From NCBI RefSeq assembly GCF_051251125.1, contig NZ_JBPCZL010000001.1: DNA of 64,000 nt; one strand, given 5' to 3'. The position numbers and the translations under genes are program-made. Each line of letters starts with the position of its first letter. The first letter of the stretch is position 1. This document shows positions 18,219 to 25,580 of this stretch, one piece after another. Under the pieces are notes generated by a model. That model made no database searches and was not told the DNA's origin. It saw only the letters and a list, made by a program, of their open reading frames with translations. This DNA is from Carnimonas bestiolae. Its GTDB lineage: Bacteria; Pseudomonadota; Gammaproteobacteria; Pseudomonadales; Halomonadaceae.

Positions 18219-19310
18219 GTGTCAGTTATTGAGGAACAAGCCCCCGGCAAGCTCTACATCGCGGGAGAATACGCGGTGATCGAGCCGGGTAATACGGCCA
18301 TTCTGGTTGCCGTTGATCGTTTTCTGCGCGTTCGTCTGACCGCCTCCGAAGAAGTCGGCTCACTCACCTCCAGCCAGTATGGCCGCTTACCGGTGCGCTG
18401 GCGGCGCAGCGGTGACCACAAGCTGGTGCTCGAACGCGAAGAAAACCCGTTCGATTACGTACTTTCCGCTATTGCTGTTACCGAACAGTACGCTCGCGAG
18501 CAAGGCCGCGAACTGGCCTTTTACCATCTCGACATCGACAGCCAGTTGGACGACTCTTCGGGGCGCAAGTACGGGCTTGGCTCCAGCGGTGCCGTGACTG
18601 TCGCGACCATCAAGGCACTGGCACGTTTCTACGCACTGGCGCTTTCGCCGCTGATGCTGTTCAAGCTGGCCGCGCTGGCCCAGGTCGATATTCAGCCCAA
18701 CGGCTCTTGCGGCGATCTGGCCGCTAGCGCCTACGGTGGCTGGATTGCCTATACCTGTTTCGATCGTGAGTGGGCACGCCGCGAGCGCGCGACTCACACC
18801 GTTACCGATATGCTAAGCCGCGACTGGCCACATCTCGACGTGCGCCGCCTAAGCGCCCCCAACGATCTGCATCTGGTGATCGGCTGGACGGGCGCACCGG
18901 CCTCAACGCCGGCACTGGTCGCGATGGTACAGGCGCGTAAAAGCGACAGCGCCACGCATTACGACGACTTCCTCAGCAATGCCAAACGCTGCATGAAGGC
19001 AATGGTGGCCGCTTTCGAAGCAGGCGATACCAAATGCATTCAGGCTGAAATTCGCGTGTATCGTCGTCTGCTGCACTCATTGGGAAAAAGCGCCGACACC
19101 CGTATCGAAACGCCAGAGCTTGATCTCTTATGTGCCGAAGCAGAGCACTATGGCGGCGCGGCCAAAACCTCGGGAGCGGGCGGCGGCGACTGCGGCATTG
19201 CCATCTTCAATGCCGACAATGATGTGTCGGCGTTGCTCGATGCCTGGACGCGCAATGGCATTCTTCCCCTCTCGCTGAAGGTGCATAACGAGAAGAGGCA
19301 CGCCGCATGA
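18219..19310 (+). CDS. mvaK2: phosphomevalonate kinase
   Basis: A 363-residue GHMP kinase that turns phosphomevalonate into diphosphomevalonate. The N-terminus APGKLYIAGEYAVIEPGN is typical, the ATP-binding motif is YGLGSSGAVTVATIKAL, and the C-terminal motif KTSGAGGGDCGIA is present. The start is GTG at 18219, preceded by GGAGAGG at good spacing; no in-frame ATG fits the family. The stop overlaps the IPP isomerase start as ATGA (19307-19310). The set mvk-mvaD-mvaK2-fni has the same order as in streptococci and staphylococci, which supports this assignment over other GHMP kinases. Confidence 0.95.
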   Translation: MSVIEEQAPGKLYIAGEYAVIEPGNTAILVAVDRFLRVRLTASEEVGSLTSSQYGRLPVRWRRSGDHKLVLEREENPFDYVLSAIAVTEQYAREQGRELAFYHLDIDSQLDDSSGRKYGLGSSGAVTVATIKALARFYALALSPLMLFKLAALAQVDIQPNGSCGDLAASAYGGWIAYTCFDREWARRERATHTVTDMLSRDWPHLDVRRLSAPNDLHLVIGWTGAPASTPALVAMVQARKSDSATHYDDFLSNAKRCMKAMVAAFEAGDTKCIQAEIRVYRRLLHSLGKSADTRIETPELDLLCAEAEHYGGAAKTSGAGGGDCGIAIFNADNDVSALLDAWTRNGILPLSLKVHNEKRHAA

Positions 19311-20368
19311 GCCAGTCGCAGCGCAAGGATGACCACGTTGCCCATGCGGAGGCGCTGTTCAAGGAGAGCCGCCACAACGAATTCGATGATCTGGATTTCG
19401 TGCACCATTCCCTGCCCCGCCTCGATTGCGATCAGGTAGACCTGAGTACATCGGTTGGTAGCAGCGAGTGGCCACTGCCCTTCTACATCAATGGCATGAC
19501 CGGCGGCAGCCAGAAAACCGGCGAGCTTAACCGCCAACTCGGCGAAGTGGCTGAGGCTACCGGGCTCGCCATTGCGACCGGATCGCAAAGTGCTGCGCTG
19601 AAGAACCCCGCGCTACGGGATACCTTCAGCACCCTACGTGAACACAACCCACATGGCTTTGTGATGGGCAACGTCGGCGTCGGGACCCCGCCCGAACTGG
19701 CCGAACAAGCGGTAGAGATGCTGGATGCCAACGCCCTTCAGGTGCATATCAACGCACCGCAAGAGCTGGTAATGCCTGAAGGTGATCGCCATTTTCGCGA
19801 CTGGCTCGACAATCTTGCGGCCATTCGTGAGCGCGTGAACGTGCCAGTAATTGCCAAGGAAGTCGGCTTCGGCATGAGCGATACCACCGTTCGGCTGCTG
19901 CAGGAACGCGGCATCACACTGATTGATGTTAGCGGCCGTGGCGGCACCGATTTCATCGCCATTGAGAACCTGCGCCGTCCTGCCGCCGAGCTGGATTACA
20001 TCAAGGGCTGGGGGCAATCTGCCGCCGCCTCGTTGATCGAAGCAGCCCCGGTGTTGAGCGGTGCACAGCTGCTCGCTTCCGGCGGCGTTAGAACCCCGCT
20101 GGACGTGCTCAAAGCGCTGGCGCTGGGCGCGAAAGCCGTGGGCGTTTCGGGGCAGGTACTGCATACTTTAGTGAATCACGGCCCAGAGGCGTTGGTTGCC
20201 ATGCTTGAAGAATGGAAGCAGCAACTGCGTACGCTGATGACCATGATAGGCGCCGCCGACGTTGCCAGCCTTCAGCATACTGATCTGCTGGTGCGCGGGC
20301 GCTTGCGTGAATACTGTGAACTGCGCGGCTTGAATCCCGCAGGGTATGCACGTCGCTCGCGCGGATAG
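19307..20368 (+). CDS. fni: type 2 isopentenyl-diphosphate delta-isomerase
   Basis: A 353-residue FMN- and NADPH-dependent isomerase that interconverts IPP and DMAPP, completing the lower mevalonate pathway. Features are RKDDHVAHA at the N-terminus, FYINGMTGGSQKTGELN, the FMN-binding barrel segments VIAKEVGFGMS and DVSGRGGTDFIAIE, and the late glycine motif LASGGVRTPLD. This is the TIM-barrel type 2 enzyme, not the Nudix type 1 isomerase. Its start overlaps the preceding kinase stop by four bases. A thioesterase gene follows on the same strand after 93 bases. Confidence 0.95.
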   Translation: MSQSQRKDDHVAHAEALFKESRHNEFDDLDFVHHSLPRLDCDQVDLSTSVGSSEWPLPFYINGMTGGSQKTGELNRQLGEVAEATGLAIATGSQSAALKNPALRDTFSTLREHNPHGFVMGNVGVGTPPELAEQAVEMLDANALQVHINAPQELVMPEGDRHFRDWLDNLAAIRERVNVPVIAKEVGFGMSDTTVRLLQERGITLIDVSGRGGTDFIAIENLRRPAAELDYIKGWGQSAAASLIEAAPVLSGAQLLASGGVRTPLDVLKALALGAKAVGVSGQVLHTLVNHGPEALVAMLEEWKQQLRTLMTMIGAADVASLQHTDLLVRGRLREYCELRGLNPAGYARRSRG

Positions 20369-20461
20369 CGCAAGGCGGCCAAGTAACCACTGCGCCAAAA
20401 TACACTACAAGACGATACCTTGATGAGTATCGCCAGATCCGGCGCTGTCGAGGAGAGAACG

Positions 20462-20881
20462 ATGTCTCATATCTGCCACTTCAAGGTGCGCGGTAACCAT
20501 ATCGATATTTACCAGCACGTTAACAACGCCATGTACCTGACCTACATGGAAGACGCGCGCTGGGAAATGTTCGAGGATACCGGCGGCCTGGCATGGATGA
20601 CCGAAAACAAGTACGGTTTTGTAGTGGTTAATATCAACATCTCGTTCAAAGCGGCCGCCTATATGAGCGACCGTATCGAGGTACGCAGCACCTTCGAGCC
20701 GATTGTCGAAGGTAAAAGAAGCGGCATCCTTCACCAGAGCATCTATCGCGGTGACACCGAGTTGGCTAGCGCTGACATTGTCTATGTGTGCATCGATCTG
20801 ACGAAAGAGCGCTCACTGCCGTTTGAGGGCGAGCTGCTGGAAAAACTCAACGACTGGTATCAGCGTTATCAGCAGGTGTAG
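20462..20881 (+). CDS. acyl-CoA thioesterase, 4HBT hot-dog family
   Basis: A 139-residue single hot-dog-fold protein of the 4-hydroxybenzoyl-CoA thioesterase superfamily. The N-terminal HIDIYQHVNNAMYLTYMEDARWEMF contains the Asp-X-X-X-His-Val-Asn-Asn pattern of the YbgC/FadM group, and the core strand VNINISFKAAAYMSDRIEV follows. It hydrolyses acyl-CoA esters; the chain length is not predictable. The ATG at 20462 has GAGGAGA six to seven bases upstream; an earlier in-frame ATG at 20420 lacks family likeness. It is the last gene before a strong terminator and could be co-transcribed with the mevalonate operon, but a metabolic link is only inference. Confidence 0.88.
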   Translation: MSHICHFKVRGNHIDIYQHVNNAMYLTYMEDARWEMFEDTGGLAWMTENKYGFVVVNINISFKAAAYMSDRIEVRSTFEPIVEGKRSGILHQSIYRGDTELASADIVYVCIDLTKERSLPFEGELLEKLNDWYQRYQQV

Positions 20882-20925
20882 GCCTGCATTCTCCACGGCG
20901 ACTAACGCGGCACCGCCCCACCACA

Positions 20926-20963
20926 AAGAAGCCCCGACGTTTCAACACACGCCGGGGCTTCTT
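20926..20963. terminator. rho-independent terminator after the thioesterase
   Basis: A 15-bp inverted repeat with one mismatch (20926-20940 with 20949-20963) has AAGAAGC/GCTTCTT arms. It lies between the converging thioesterase and aldo/keto reductase genes and could act in both directions. Confidence 0.85.
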
Positions 20964-21007
20964 GCTGTTGCCGTTAGCGACCAGTCCATACTGGCAACGC
21001 CAATGGC

Positions 21008-21961
21008 TTACTCGGCGCTGGCCTGATCAAGCAGCGCGATATCGTCGCTCGACAGCGTCAATTGCGCAGCCTTAGCCAGGCTCTCAAGCTGCTTCAGGCT
21101 GGTGGCGCTGGCAATAGGCGCAGTCACCGCGGGGCGCGAGATCAGCCATGCGAGCGCCACTTCGGCAGCGCTGTGCTGGGTTTTCTCGGCAACCTGACGC
21201 AGTGCGTCGAGGATATTCAAGCCGCGCTGATCGAAATATTTACCGAGGAACTGCTCGCGCTGCGTGCCCGCGATATCCTGTTTCGACTGATATTTACCAG
21301 ACAGGAAGCCAGAGGCGAGACTGAAATAAGTGATCACACCGATGTTTTCACTGCTGCACAGCTCGCTAAGCGGTCCTTCGAACGCGGAACGATCATACAG
21401 ATTGTATTCCGGCTGCAGCACGTCATAACGCGGCAGCTGCTCGCGCTTCGCCACATCGAGCGATTCCTGCAGCTGAGCGGCATCGAGGTTAGAAGCACCG
21501 ACTGCGCGGATCTTGCCTGCTTTGAGCAGCGCCTGATAGGCCTCGAGCGTTTCATCGTAACCGGTGTCGGGATCGGGCCAGTGCGACAGATACAGATCGA
21601 TATAGTCGGTTTGCAGGCGGCGTAGGGAGTCCTCTACTGCTTCACTGATCCAGCGCTTGGACAAGCCTTTCTTGCCATCGCCCAGGTCAGCGCCCACCTT
21701 GGTAATCAGCACGGTTTGATCGCGCTTGCCAGGGTTCGCCTTGAACCATCGACCAATCACCGATTCCGAGGTACCCGCTGCGTTGCCGTCTGCCCAAATC
21801 GAATAGCAGTCAGCGGTATCCACCGTATTGAAGCCAGCGTCCAACCACGCATCCAGCAGCGAAAATGACGTTTTTTCATCCGCTGTCCAACCAAACACGT
21901 TACCACCGAATACCAGCGGTGCTACCTGTAAGCCAGTATTACCCAGCGCTCGACGTTCCAT
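21008..21961 (-). CDS. aldo/keto reductase
   Basis: A 317-residue NADPH-dependent aldo/keto reductase with a TIM-barrel fold. The catalytic tetrad is visible as Asp and Tyr in NTVDTADCYS, Lys in VLITKVG and His in LYLSHWPD. The late cofactor-binding segment PIASATSLKQLE is also present. It resembles the YajO/Tas-type general aldehyde reductases; the natural substrate is unknown. The ATG at 21961 has AAGGAG eight bases upstream, and the frame upstream (to 22039) is unlike the family. The gene is monocistronic, converging on the thioesterase terminator. Confidence 0.92.
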   Translation of the reverse strand: MERRALGNTGLQVAPLVFGGNVFGWTADEKTSFSLLDAWLDAGFNTVDTADCYSIWADGNAAGTSESVIGRWFKANPGKRDQTVLITKVGADLGDGKKGLSKRWISEAVEDSLRRLQTDYIDLYLSHWPDPDTGYDETLEAYQALLKAGKIRAVGASNLDAAQLQESLDVAKREQLPRYDVLQPEYNLYDRSAFEGPLSELCSSENIGVITYFSLASGFLSGKYQSKQDIAGTQREQFLGKYFDQRGLNILDALRQVAEKTQHSAAEVALAWLISRPAVTAPIASATSLKQLESLAKAAQLTLSSDDIALLDQASAE

Positions 21962-22295
21962 CACTATGCTCCTTGGAAACAGTGTCACCCTATTGCATTG
22001 CTGGACGCAGTGACCAGCAACATTCGAAAACTGTCCCACACTCTAAACGTTGACGCGCATCAGCGCCAACGCTGACGTGCCCCCATTCGCCTAGCGCAGA
22101 GCCCCACCGCTGCTGCTTGAGAAGCCTTGGCAGCGACCAGCATGGCATTACGTCTCAGGCGACGACCACGGCCCGCAAATATCGCTCTGATACCGATAGC
22201 GCGCTACCATTCAGAGAGACAGCCAGCGTTGATGATTCCGTCGTCACTGGCCCGCTATGTTCATTCATTCTCTCGCCCATTGTCAGGACATCGTT
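21962..22295. promoter_or_regulatory. divergent intergenic region
   Basis: About 330 bases between the aldo/keto reductase and acetyltransferase starts. Short frames on the plus strand (22117-22347 and 22127-22324) have no ribosome-binding site or family likeness. No specific regulatory site was recognised. Confidence 0.4.
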
Positions 22296-22832
22296 ATGGC
22301 AACGCTTACTCTGGTGCCGTTTAGCGAAGCTCACTTCGCGCTATTAATTCGCTGGTTAGCGGATCGCCACAGCGTTGCGCAATGGGGCGGCCCAAGCGAG
22401 CCCTTCCCGCTAACGGAACACGAGCTTCGCCATCATCTCGATGATAGCCTTGGCGCGCGACCGGGAAGACGTTGCTGGATGGCGCACCATTCCGCGCTGG
22501 GCATAGTGGGACACGTGCAGATTGCCTGCGATTGGCTAAATCGGGTGGGTCGTGTTGGCAAGGTGGTGATCGCGCCTGAAGCACGCGGCGCGGGGCTGGC
22601 AGGCGATATGCTAACGCTGGCATTGGATAACGCGTTCGCGCGGGATGACATGCAGCGCGTCGAGCTGAACGTGTATCCCTTCAATACCGCCGCCATTCGA
22701 ACCTACCAACGGCTGGGATTTGTCCATGAGGGCACGCGACGCTCTTCTGCCCAGGTAGGCAGCGAGCGTTGGGATACCATGATCATGGGAATATTGCGCG
22801 AAGAGTGGCTGGCGCGAGGCAAAGGGGAATAA
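22296..22832 (+). CDS. GNAT family N-acetyltransferase
   Basis: A 178-residue acetyltransferase with a single GNAT domain. The acetyl-CoA binding motif A appears as GKVVIAPEARGAGLAGDML, followed by the typical VYPFNTAAIRTYQRLGFVHEGT motif of the RimJ/RimL-like group. It transfers an acetyl group from acetyl-CoA to an amine; the target is unknown. The ATG at 22296 gives MATLTLVPFSEAHF; an in-frame ATG at 22257 would add 13 residues without support. The gene is monocistronic and convergent with hemB, with a 9-bp hairpin (22894-22915) between them that lacks a T run. Confidence 0.85.
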   Translation: MATLTLVPFSEAHFALLIRWLADRHSVAQWGGPSEPFPLTEHELRHHLDDSLGARPGRRCWMAHHSALGIVGHVQIACDWLNRVGRVGKVVIAPEARGAGLAGDMLTLALDNAFARDDMQRVELNVYPFNTAAIRTYQRLGFVHEGTRRSSAQVGSERWDTMIMGILREEWLARGKGE

Positions 22833-22940
22833 TCCCCTTCGCCAGCATTAGCCGCACGGGAAGGCTGACACTTGGCCATGGCAGCCAACGCAAACCGCCG
22901 CATCACTGCGGCGGTCGCTTGCTTCAGGCTTGCGAGGCTA

Positions 22941-23915
22941 TCAAAGCCCGCGCTCAAGCAGATAAGGGGCGAAATAGCTAAGAATGATATCGGCCCCGGC
23001 GCGACGAATAGCGCCCAAGGTTTCACGCACCACGGCTTCCTCGTCAATCACGCCCTGCTGAGCGGCAAAGCGAATCATCGCGTACTCACCACTCACCTGA
23101 TATGCCGCTAGCGGCAGCAGGCTCTCACGACGAATGTCAGCCAGCACGTCAAGGTAGGCCAGCGCTGGCTTGACCATCAGCATATCGGCGCCCTCTTCCG
23201 CATCGAGCAGCGACTCGCGCAGCGCTTCTCGGCGATTCATGGGGTCCATCTGATACTGCTTGCGATCGCCTTTGAGCTCGCTGCCTGCTGCTTCACGGAA
23301 GGGACCGTACAGCGATGAGGCGAATTTGGTCGAGTAAGCCATGATCGGCGTTTCATTGAAGCCAGCGCCATCGAGCGCCTTGCGAATGGCGGCAATTTGG
23401 CCGTCCTGCGCCGCAGAAGGCGCAATGATGTCGGCACCTGCGCGCGCGGCAAGCACCGACTGACGGCCCAGATTTTCGATGGTGACATCGTTATCGACCT
23501 GACCATCGTGAATCACCCCACAATGGCCGTGCGAGGTGTATTCACAAAAGCAGATATCGGGAATCACCGTCAGCTCTGGCACCGCCTTCTTGATGATGCC
23601 GGTCATGCGAGCCACCAGCCCATCTTCCTTCAACGCGTCGCCGCCCACCTCATCCTTATGGTGAGAGATGCCGAACGGCATGATCGCCGTAAGCCCCAGC
23701 TTGGCAAGCCGCTCAACTTCCTGCGCAAGCTGTTTTTCGGGCACGCGGAACTGTCCCGGCATGCCCTCGATGGGCTTCGGCTCGTCGATGCCTTCCTCAA
23801 CGAAGATGGGATAGACCAACTGCTCGGCGGAAAGCTGGGTTTCGCGTAGAGAAGCGCGCAGTTGCGGGGTACGGCGCAATCGGCGCATGCGCACCTCGGG
23901 GAAAACTGCCGACAT
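22941..23915 (-). CDS. hemB: porphobilinogen synthase (delta-aminolevulinate dehydratase)
   Basis: A 324-residue cytosolic enzyme that joins two 5-aminolevulinate molecules to porphobilinogen in tetrapyrrole synthesis. The two Schiff-base lysine regions are AYSTKFASSLYGPFR and MLMVKPALAYLDV. The metal loop DICFCEYTSHGHCG has the cysteines of the zinc-dependent (E. coli-type) enzyme rather than the Asp-rich magnesium type of Pseudomonas. The start at 23915 (MSAVFPEVRMRRLR) has AGGAGG upstream, seven bases away. It is alone on the minus strand, 144 bases from the zinc-finger gene upstream of it. Confidence 0.97.
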   Translation of the reverse strand: MSAVFPEVRMRRLRRTPQLRASLRETQLSAEQLVYPIFVEEGIDEPKPIEGMPGQFRVPEKQLAQEVERLAKLGLTAIMPFGISHHKDEVGGDALKEDGLVARMTGIIKKAVPELTVIPDICFCEYTSHGHCGVIHDGQVDNDVTIENLGRQSVLAARAGADIIAPSAAQDGQIAAIRKALDGAGFNETPIMAYSTKFASSLYGPFREAAGSELKGDRKQYQMDPMNRREALRESLLDAEEGADMLMVKPALAYLDVLADIRRESLLPLAAYQVSGEYAMIRFAAQQGVIDEEAVVRETLGAIRRAGADIILSYFAPYLLERGL

Positions 23916-24059
23916 GACAACCTCCTGAAGGGCAGCACGACACCGGTGGCTTGTCTGCCCTGAGACTTAAATGGATTGCGCTAATATTAACACGCGGGGA
24001 AGGCGGTGCGCATGGCGCGCCCTAGCGAAAAGACCGCGCTGATGGCGGCGACGGCAGCG

Positions 24060-24329
24060 TTAGCGCAGTTGGCTGTCCTTACTGCCGCGTCTGTTGTAGC
24101 CCGCTGCGTGGGCCTGCGTTTTATCCTGCTCGGCCTGACACGCAACGCATAGCCTAACGCCTGGGATCGCTTCTCGCCGCGCTTCGGGGATTGCCTCACC
24201 GCACTCCTCGCATTCAGCAAGGCTAGGGCCAGCCTGCTGCAAGCGGCGGCGTGCTTCGTTTACGCCATCTTCTACGGTGCTGTCGATCTGGTCTTGAACA
24301 GCACCATCTCTTGCCCATCCGACTGCCAT
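24060..24329 (-). CDS. DksA/TraR family C4-type zinc-finger protein
   Basis: An 89-residue small relative of DksA/YbiI. The C-terminal zinc finger is CEECGEAIPEARREAIPGVR followed by LCVAC, giving the four cysteines. The N-terminal half is a short acidic helix. DksA-like proteins bind RNA polymerase through the secondary channel, but this protein lacks the long coiled-coil of full DksA, so the role is uncertain. The ATG at 24329 has AGGAGG about seven bases upstream, a strong ribosome-binding site. It stands alone with no clear terminator. Confidence 0.88.
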   Translation of the reverse strand: MAVGWARDGAVQDQIDSTVEDGVNEARRRLQQAGPSLAECEECGEAIPEARREAIPGVRLCVACQAEQDKTQAHAAGYNRRGSKDSQLR

Positions 24330-24517
24330 GGTTGCCTCCTCCTAAAAAGAGCCGTTCTGACATTCACTGAATGACATGATGGGGGCAGTTAACGACAAAT
24401 CAACCCCATATAACTGCTTCAGGGGACGTAATGGCGATTTTTACCGCAGTAGAGTTTGCCATTTCAACACCGTGCCAAAGGGCACTATTCGGTAGCCGTC
24501 CAATCGTTCCCGTGCAT

Positions 24518-24564
24518 AAAAAAGCCCGCTGCTGCCATGAACAATGCTCATGGCAGCAGCGGGC
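24518..24564 (-). terminator. rho-independent terminator
   Basis: A perfect 17-bp inverted repeat (24524-24540 with 24548-24564), loop of 7, is followed on the minus strand by six T residues. It ends the secreted-protein gene that stops at 24611. Confidence 0.95.
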
Positions 24565-24610
24565 GTTTCTATTTGGCGCGCGTGCTTACGAGAGGATACG
24601 GGCAACGCCG

Positions 24611-25174
24611 TTATTGAGTGGCGCGGTAAGCTCGTAAATACTCGGTTTCACTGCGCAAATCGTCTTGCATTGCGTTGAAACGCTTCATCAGCTGCGGATC
24701 GACGCTGGAGGTATCGCTAGGGCGTGGCGTTTTCGACTCGATATCTTTCTGCTTGGCCGCCAGATTTTTCAGCCCCCGATCGAACTGATTGCAGACTTTT
24801 TTATCGTCGCTGTTTTTTTCCAGTGCGACATGACAATTACGGCCCAAATCACGCGCCACCGTTAACGAAGGAAGGAGTGCATTAACGTACTCGGTGGGCG
24901 ATAGCTGGGGATCGCTGGGCGCTTCCTGTTTATGATCCTGCTGGCTAGCGCTACCGCTGTCGTCGGAAGCAGCACTTTCGCTGTTGGTCTTACTGGCCTC
25001 TGCGGCGCTGCTATCGTCACTGGCCTTAGCAGCCTCTTGTTTGACTTCGGCAGCGCTGCTGGATGAGTGCTCCGCCTGTTGCTCATGACCATCGGCCGCG
25101 GCCTGTTCAGCCGCTAGCGCACTGCTGAAGGGCAGCGCGAGCAGTATAGAAAACCACAGGCTCGGTTTGTTCAT
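24611..25174 (-). CDS. secreted hypothetical protein, Ser/Ala/Glu-rich
   Basis: A 187-residue protein of no family I recognise. Residues 1-21 form a signal peptide (WFSILLALPFSSALAAE). Residues about 22-90 are a disordered, acidic Ser/Ala/Glu/Lys-rich linker. The C-terminal 95 residues are predicted helical (SPTEYVNALLPSLTVARDL, NAMQDDLRSETEYLRAYRA) with two cysteines (NCHVALEK, KKVCNQF) that may form a disulphide. This suggests a periplasmic helical protein. It is monocistronic, with a strong terminator. Codon use is like its neighbours, so it is probably a lineage-specific periplasmic protein. Confidence 0.75.
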   Translation of the reverse strand: MNKPSLWFSILLALPFSSALAAEQAAADGHEQQAEHSSSSAAEVKQEAAKASDDSSAAEASKTNSESAASDDSGSASQQDHKQEAPSDPQLSPTEYVNALLPSLTVARDLGRNCHVALEKNSDDKKVCNQFDRGLKNLAAKQKDIESKTPRPSDTSSVDPQLMKRFNAMQDDLRSETEYLRAYRATQ

Positions 25175-25356
25175 TACCTACTCCGCGTGAGTCAAGGCTG
25201 TCGGTACACTTGAGCGCTCAAGCGCACATCTGAATTTATGATAACGGACGATCCATCAACATGCGTTCAATTCAGTCACGGTTTTGCAATAGCTCCATAT
25301 TACCATTGGTTGGGTAACAGCGCGTTAACAACGCCCCACTCTCAAGGAGCACCATT

Positions 25357-25494
25357 ATGTACCGTTCTGCGACTCAAACAACCGCTAGAAAATGGTTATC
25401 CGAAGCCGAGCTGATTAACGTTGCGCATCGCGGCCACGATAATCCGCTGCTGCAAGCGCTGGAAAAGCGACGCGGGCGTAAACGCATTATCTGA
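25357..25494 (+). CDS. 45-residue basic small protein
   Basis: A short ORF starting at ATG 25357 with AAGGAG eight bases upstream and ending at TGA 25492-25494, with a strong hairpin terminator (25512-25549) directly after. It encodes MYRSATQTTARKWLSEAELI and ends in a basic tail (EKRRGRKRII). The combination of an ideal ribosome-binding site, a compact ORF and a dedicated terminator supports a real gene. No family was recognised; the Lys/Arg-rich end could contact nucleic acid, but that is speculation. Confidence 0.68.
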   Translation: MYRSATQTTARKWLSEAELINVAHRGHDNPLLQALEKRRGRKRII

Positions 25495-25511
25495 GCGACC
25501 CACCAAACAAT

Positions 25512-25556
25512 GTGGGTGCCTGAGATAACCACCATCTCCAGGCACCCACTTCTTCC
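25512..25556. terminator. rho-independent terminator
   Basis: A 15-bp stem with one bulged base (25512-25526 with 25534-25549), loop of 7, is followed by TTCTTCCT. It separates the small plus-strand gene from the converging efflux operon. Confidence 0.85.
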
Positions 25557-25580
25557 TACTCCGCGTAAGCAACCAGCAGA

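Noticed and set aside
22894..22915. Hairpin between the GNAT and hemB genes as a strong terminator
   Set aside because: The 9-bp stem has no T run on either strand.
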